9,791 nt of DNA from an uncultured bacterium. GTDB taxonomy: Bacteria; DUMJ01. The stretch spans positions 1 to 9,791 of the forward strand of contig CALGNK010000033.1 of NCBI GenBank assembly GCA_937958695.1, written 5' to 3'. A program made the position numbers and the translations under genes. Below the pieces are notes generated by a model. The model saw only the letters and a list, made by a program, of their open reading frames with translations, had not been told where the DNA came from and ran no database searches. Numbering within the stretch: position 1 is the stretch's first letter; each line of letters opens with the position of its first letter. Below, piece after piece: positions 6,293 to 9,791 of this stretch.

Positions 6293-8278
6293 CTAGTACC
6301 TGTACACACTTATTCCGCCCAACTTATCTATCTTAGCTATTTCTCCTTTAGCATCTCTTGGATTGACTATTAAAACCTTTCTATCACTTATATAAAATAT
6401 AAGGTCCTCTATATCTAGATGTCTAGCAATTCCATATATCTCTATCCTTGGGTCATATCTATAATACTTAGAAGAGATTATATCCCTATAAGAGGAGAGT
6501 AAGTCTTCCAAGTATATCTCTTCTAACTCTTTACTTATCACACTTGCAAATAGTGTATATGTAGCACTTATTCCCTTTCCAGCTATTGCAATAGATATAT
6601 TGGGGTTAAGCCCTTTTATATATTCAATAGCCCTCAATATATCAAATACCCTTAACGCTGTCATAGATGTCCCAAGCATCATTAAGTCAAAATTTAATTT
6701 ATATTCTGTCCCATAGTATTCATAGAAGTCGTGAGGATTTATGTTTCTACATCTTACTGAACCTATCCCTCTGGGATCAAATATAAAGACATCACCTTTA
6801 ATAAGGAACTGTCTAATTAGGTCGAAATTTTCTTGTATCCCATTAGTTCCTTTATCTAGTATTAGCAATGTGCATCTTTTCTTCTCTTCCCCTTCTACAT
6901 ATATTCCAGCAGTAGCGATATCTTCCTCCGGAAACATAAATACCTTCTTATACCTAATAGTGCCATTATAGGAGTTAAACTCACCTTCTCCTATAACCCT
7001 TGGATATAGAGGTTTATCATTTTGGGGTAGATTTAATATTTCTAGTAGCTTTTCTCTTATCTTCTCCCTGTCAGATATTTTTTTAAACTCTTTCTTAAAG
7101 TACTCATAGTTTAATGTGGGGATATCTTTAGCTGATTCAAACTCAGCTAGTACTTGGCCTGTCTTGGTGCATCTTAATGTTTCCTCTTTTTCTATCTTTA
7201 TCTGTTCTTCTATCTTAGCCTCCCCTCCTTTTAGGTGCTTTACAAACCATTTTACCGCTTCTTGTCTTAGTTCATCATTGTAACTATGAGTTCCCTTAGC
7301 TATGTATAGCTTTATGTTCTCTTCTTTCCCATACAGTTTGTATATACTCTTAGCCCTTTCATATGAATTAATAGTCCCTTCTATACAGAAGAAGTCAGAG
7401 TCAACCGCTCCTATCATTACCGGTTTAGGTGCAAAGCAAGAGATAAAATCATCGTAGTTTAAACCTATTGCTATAGCTTTGAAGATATTCTGTTCACTAT
7501 CGTGAGCCTGTCCTGTCTTTATGTATTCTTCTCTAGAAGTAATGTATGTGCAAGGAACTGCTACCTTTATCCGTTGTTCTACCAACATTAAGTATGAGCT
7601 CTGAGTTCCTCCTCCTGAGTTTCCAGTTAATCCTATCCTTGTTGAGTCCACCTCTGGTAAAGATTCGAGAAAATCAACAGCTCTTATTAGATCCCATATG
7701 AAATATCTTGCAATATTGGCACCAATTAACGTACACTGTAGCCCCGCATATGAGTGCTCCATAGTTCCCCATCTTATTAGGGTCCTTTTTAAATCTTTAT
7801 CATAGTACTGCATCCTTTCTCCCTGTCCTATAGGATCTACGGCAAGAACTATAAAACCATTGTTAGCAAGTTCTATACAGACTTTCTGATATTCTGGACA
7901 GGATTTCGCTCCTTCCCAATGTCCACAGGCAAATAATATTGCAGGAAGCTTATCTTTTATTCCTTTGGGCATATAGAGGTTACTAGTTACGTAAAAATTG
8001 GGAAGACTCTGAAATATTACCTTCTTTATAATATAAGAATCTTTTTCGATTGTTCCAGTATATGTGGGATTTAATTCCGTTTTTTCTATATCTAAACCAC
8101 CTATAGCCTCTATAAAATGCTTCCTTACCCTTTCTCTTCTTTTTTCAAACTCCTCTATGCTTTTTATACTATCTTTTTCAACCCCCTCTATCTGAAAGTA
8201 TTCGAACGCTTTCCTCTTTATATACTCAGGTAACTGATTCCCTACATCATAATATCCGTCTAAAAATGATTTAAACAT
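6293..8278 (-). CDS. Double-domain alpha/beta hydrolase (acetyl-xylan-esterase-like), second domain degenerate
   Basis: 661 residues containing two alpha/beta-hydrolase modules. Domain 1 (about 80-350): oxyanion region ILFACGHWEG (114-123), DPIGQGER (148-155), nucleophile elbow LTGNSGGGTQ (217-226, Ser221), candidate acid Asp293 or Asp295, and His331 in KGTHSYND. Domain 2 (about 430-661) repeats the plan: LLILDKGTNG (471-480), FDPRGIGSVR (500-509), but its elbow reads IAGKGISATY (565-574), with Gly569 where the serine should be, and no late catalytic histidine is evident. So domain 1 is likely an active esterase and domain 2 structural or regulatory. No signal peptide is visible, implying cytoplasmic action on imported, esterified sugars. 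GGGAGAG before ATG overlaps the stop of the upstream gene region; spacing is 11 bases. Confidence 0.82.
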   Translation of the reverse strand: MFKSFLDGYYDVGNQLPEYIKRKAFEYFQIEGVEKDSIKSIEEFEKRRERVRKHFIEAIGGLDIEKTELNPTYTGTIEKDSYIIKKVIFQSLPNFYVTSNLYMPKGIKDKLPAILFACGHWEGAKSCPEYQKVCIELANNGFIVLAVDPIGQGERMQYYDKDLKRTLIRWGTMEHSYAGLQCTLIGANIARYFIWDLIRAVDFLESLPEVDSTRIGLTGNSGGGTQSSYLMLVEQRIKVAVPCTYITSREEYIKTGQAHDSEQNIFKAIAIGLNYDDFISCFAPKPVMIGAVDSDFFCIEGTINSYERAKSIYKLYGKEENIKLYIAKGTHSYNDELRQEAVKWFVKHLKGGEAKIEEQIKIEKEETLRCTKTGQVLAEFESAKDIPTLNYEYFKKEFKKISDREKIREKLLEILNLPQNDKPLYPRVIGEGEFNSYNGTIRYKKVFMFPEEDIATAGIYVEGEEKKRCTLLILDKGTNGIQENFDLIRQFLIKGDVFIFDPRGIGSVRCRNINPHDFYEYYGTEYKLNFDLMMLGTSMTALRVFDILRAIEYIKGLNPNISIAIAGKGISATYTLFASVISKELEEIYLEDLLSSYRDIISSKYYRYDPRIEIYGIARHLDIEDLIFYISDRKVLIVNPRDAKGEIAKIDKLGGISVYRY

Positions 8279-8289
8279 CTTTTCTCTCC

Positions 8290-9183
8290 CTAGATATTTA
8301 ATTTTTGAGCTAAGTCTTCTAAGAATTTCTTGGAATTTATGTATGCCTGTTCTATATCTGGGACATTTCCTATGTCTATGGCTACATAACCTTGATAGTT
8401 ATGTTTTTTAAGAGCCAAAAATATACCTTCCCAATCTATATTCCCTTTCCCTAAAGGGAGATGTTCATTAATCTTTCCATCATTATCAGAAACATGAAGA
8501 TAGAATATTTTATTACCTAATTTTTCTACTGAAAGTGGTAGAATTTCTTTCTGAGCATTTTGGTGTCCAGTATCTAATACTGCCCCAAAGTTGTCGCTCT
8601 TTACATAATCCATCAATCTAAGAAGGGCGTCTGTATTACTTATGATCTCTCCAACTCTTGGTTCTAGACAGAACTTTAACCCAGCAGATTTAGCTGCCTC
8701 ACTAGCAAACCTAAAACTATCTACTAATACATCCCAGAGTTTATTCCAGTTAAACTGTGGGTCTATCTTTACTTTATACTGTTTTCCATAGCTTATACTC
8801 TCTTTGTAGGGGGCTTCTCCTATAAACTCTAAGGGAGGTGTATAACTATCTGTCTGAATAGTCTCACATTCGAAATATTTGGCTAACTCTATACCTAAAA
8901 GATAGAGGTCTTTTGCCTTTTTTCTTTTTTCTTCCTCTAAGCTTACAATATCAGGAATGATGGGGCAGAAGTTTATTATCTTTACTCCAAGATTTCTGCA
9001 GTAATCCTTTATCTTTTCCCTATTATTATATACTTCCTTTAGATTTTCCTCCCTTACACCTTCCAGTTCCACATACTCAAATCCCATATCTGCCATCTCT
9101 TTTAGGGACTTAAAGACATTTTCTATACTTGGTGGATATCCATATTTACTTATCGCATATAACCAACAACAACTGATCTTCAT
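8290..9183 (-). CDS. Sugar phosphate isomerase/epimerase-like TIM barrel, first gene of the operon
   Basis: 297 residues of the xylose-isomerase-like (AP endonuclease family 2) TIM barrel, normal length. Metal-site residues expected in the family are visible: Glu174 in CLEPR, Asp204 and His207 in AVLDTGHQN, His230 in LHVSDNDG, and Asp270 in AIDIG, where many members have Glu. HLPLGKGNIDWEGI (241-254) is the common family loop. Such enzymes interconvert ketoses and aldoses or epimerise sugars using a divalent metal; some act on inositol or keto-sugar intermediates, so the exact reaction is open. AAGGAGGG sits 7 bases before ATG. It is the first gene of a four-gene operon, and the 200 bases upstream hold a hairpin and a palindrome before the decayed insertion sequence. 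Confidence 0.87.
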   Translation of the reverse strand: MKISCCWLYAISKYGYPPSIENVFKSLKEMADMGFEYVELEGVREENLKEVYNNREKIKDYCRNLGVKIINFCPIIPDIVSLEEEKRKKAKDLYLLGIELAKYFECETIQTDSYTPPLEFIGEAPYKESISYGKQYKVKIDPQFNWNKLWDVLVDSFRFASEAAKSAGLKFCLEPRVGEIISNTDALLRLMDYVKSDNFGAVLDTGHQNAQKEILPLSVEKLGNKIFYLHVSDNDGKINEHLPLGKGNIDWEGIFLALKKHNYQGYVAIDIGNVPDIEQAYINSKKFLEDLAQKLNI

Positions 9184-9210
9184 AAATAGCCCTCCTTATC
9201 ATCACTTTAT

Positions 9211-9233
9211 TGGGGGAGGGTTTACCTCCCCCA
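9211..9233. promoter_or_regulatory. Perfect 9-bp GC-rich hairpin in the operon leader
   Basis: TGGGGGAGG (9211-9219), loop GTTTA, CCTCCCCCA (9225-9233). It ends about 27 bases upstream of the first operon start codon. Neither side has a T-run, so it is a poor intrinsic terminator in both directions. It could be an mRNA-stabilising leader hairpin or the relic of a terminator. Confidence 0.5.
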
Positions 9234-9261
9234 TTGTAAATCTAGGTAGATTTTCGGAAAC
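9233..9261 (-). promoter_or_regulatory. Tentative operon promoter
   Basis: Minus strand: TACAAT (9233-9238) matches the -10 consensus at five of six bases. At 17 bases upstream the -35 position reads GTTTCC (9256-9261), which is poor, so an activator would be needed. The spacer contains the palindrome at 9238-9253. The call rests mainly on position and the -10 box. Confidence 0.25.
9238..9253. promoter_or_regulatory. Perfect 16-bp palindrome (possible operator)
   Basis: AAATCTAGGTAGATTT: 7-bp arms around GG. It lies 55 bases upstream of the operon's first codon and adjacent to the possible -10 box. It could bind a dimeric regulator of the sugar operon, or be part of the insertion sequence end, whose left boundary I could not locate. 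Confidence 0.4.
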
Positions 9262-9333
9262 TCTAAAACCCCTTGTAGTCTCAGTCCTAAAGATAACCTT
9301 ACCTCGTTTCAACCCCACAACCCAAACTCGCTT

Positions 9334-9386
9334 TTATCACCTCGCCCCCTTATCCTAGTATTAAAAACTAGGAAAGGAGGCGATAA
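9334..9386 (+). promoter_or_regulatory. Hairpin hiding the transposase ribosome-binding site
   Basis: Inner stem CCTAGT/ACTAGG (9354-9359 with 9367-9372). Outer stem CCTC with GAGG (9340-9343 with 9377-9380), one A-C mismatch, then TTATC with GATAA (9334-9338 with 9382-9386). The Shine-Dalgarno GGAGG (9376-9380) is inside the outer stem. In known insertion sequences such structures limit transposase translation from read-through transcripts. Confidence 0.5.
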
Positions 9387-9388
9387 TC

Positions 9389-9791
9389 ATGCTAACATTC
9401 ATTATACCAAAAGAATCTTATTAATTCACTAAAATCACTCTATGATTCCTATAAAGATAGAATCAATGAATACTCCAAACTTATCGATAAATTATACTAC
9501 CTTAACTTGGATCATGCCTACAAAGTCTTAGCCTCCTATTACTCTCATACAGGTAGACCCGCTAAGTTCCAAGCTGAAATCTTACGCTCCCTTATTGCTA
9601 TGACTCACCTTTAAAAACTATCTATCCAGATTATAACTTTAGATATTTTACTGCTGATTCTGCTTGCGATAATATTGCTACCTATAAACTCTGTAGGTTC
9701 TATGGACTAACTCCTATCATAGACTTAAATCCTAAGAGCTCTAATAAGAGGGAAAGCGCTAATTTTGATAGTTACGGTAGACCTATCTGTC
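9389..9791 (+). pseudogene. Transposase remnant (IS4/IS5-like DDE superfamily), frameshifted and internally deleted
   Basis: The ATG at 9389 follows GGAGG by eight bases and reads MLTFIIPKESY before a stop at 9422. The frame continues one base over (9420-9611) as INSLKSLYDSYKDRINEYSK... and ...TGRPAKFQAEILRSLIAMTHL, the usual N-terminal region of such transposases, then hits a stop at 9612. From about 9611 the original frame resumes with YPDYNFRYFTADSACDN and LTPIIDLNPKSSNK, the region around the second catalytic Asp (in ADSACDN). N-terminal and late catalytic parts are thus only a few codons apart, so the middle section, including the first catalytic Asp, has been deleted. The remnant cannot make an active enzyme. 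Family placement is from motif memory and is approximate. Confidence 0.72.

Larger units (their letters stand above)
9334..9791 (+). mobile_element. Decayed insertion sequence (partial at right edge; left end undetermined)
   Basis: Holds a broken DDE transposase reading frame preceded by an RBS-hiding hairpin, an arrangement common in insertion sequences. The right end is off the window. No terminal inverted repeat or target duplication could be paired; the true left end may lie anywhere between about 9235 and 9334. It is oriented away from the sugar operon. Confidence 0.7.

Noticed and set aside
6741-6971. 76-residue plus-strand open frame
   Set aside because: Antisense to the second hydrolase domain; no Shine-Dalgarno.
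9211-9233. Intrinsic terminator
   Set aside because: The stem is strong but there is no T-run on either strand, so I call it a leader or regulatory hairpin.

Overview
The window looks like chromosome of a low-GC, double-membraned bacterium. The first gene ends as an outer-membrane beta-barrel (C-terminal aromatic residue) standing on a coiled-coil stalk. That is the layout of the SLH-anchored porins of Thermotogota, Deinococcota and Negativicutes and of some poorly studied thermophilic phyla. AT-rich DNA, frequent ATA and AGA codons, strong Shine-Dalgarno sites and CCA-encoding tRNA genes fit this. I cannot name the phylum from the sequence; Dictyoglomota-, Caldisericota-, Atribacterota- or Thermotogota-like lineages are only guesses.

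Layout, left to right. Bases 1-1977 (+) are the 3' part of the stalked outer-membrane protein, whose N-terminus lies off the window. It ends in two stop codons and a strong intrinsic terminator (1992-2022). Ten bases later a small membrane-anchored NusG domain II protein begins (2032-2388, +). It converges on a small secreted or membrane protein (2395-2721, -), which has its own promoter with a 15-bp palindrome across the -35 box. Next are a diacylglycerol-kinase-family lipid kinase (2811-3683, -) and, just upstream of it, two tandem tRNA-Arg genes (CCU at 3712-3787, ACG at 3791-3867, both -) with a recognisable promoter.

Bases 3930-9183 (-) are a tight four-gene operon. In transcription order it encodes a sugar phosphate isomerase/epimerase-type TIM barrel, a 661-residue double alpha/beta hydrolase, a Gfo/Idh/MocA oxidoreductase with a cysteine cluster, and a URO-D-superfamily protein. 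Spacings are 11, 14 and -4 bases, each with its own Shine-Dalgarno. The gene types (deesterification, NAD-linked oxidoreduction, isomerisation, and a URO-D-fold enzyme of unknown reaction) suggest catabolism of an esterified or otherwise modified sugar. No transporter, glycosidase or regulator is present, so the substrate cannot be assigned.

The right edge (about 9334-9791, +) is a decayed insertion sequence. Its transposase start carries a hairpin over the ribosome-binding site. The coding sequence is broken by a frameshift and a large internal deletion. It points away from the operon. The 150 bases between them hold a perfect GC-rich hairpin and a perfect AT-rich palindrome that may control the operon.

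The points most worth a second look are the nonapeptide alpha/beta coiled-coil stalk, the double hydrolase whose second domain has lost its nucleophile, the unusual Asp-x-Asp...Cys site in the URO-D-like protein, and the operon as a unit.
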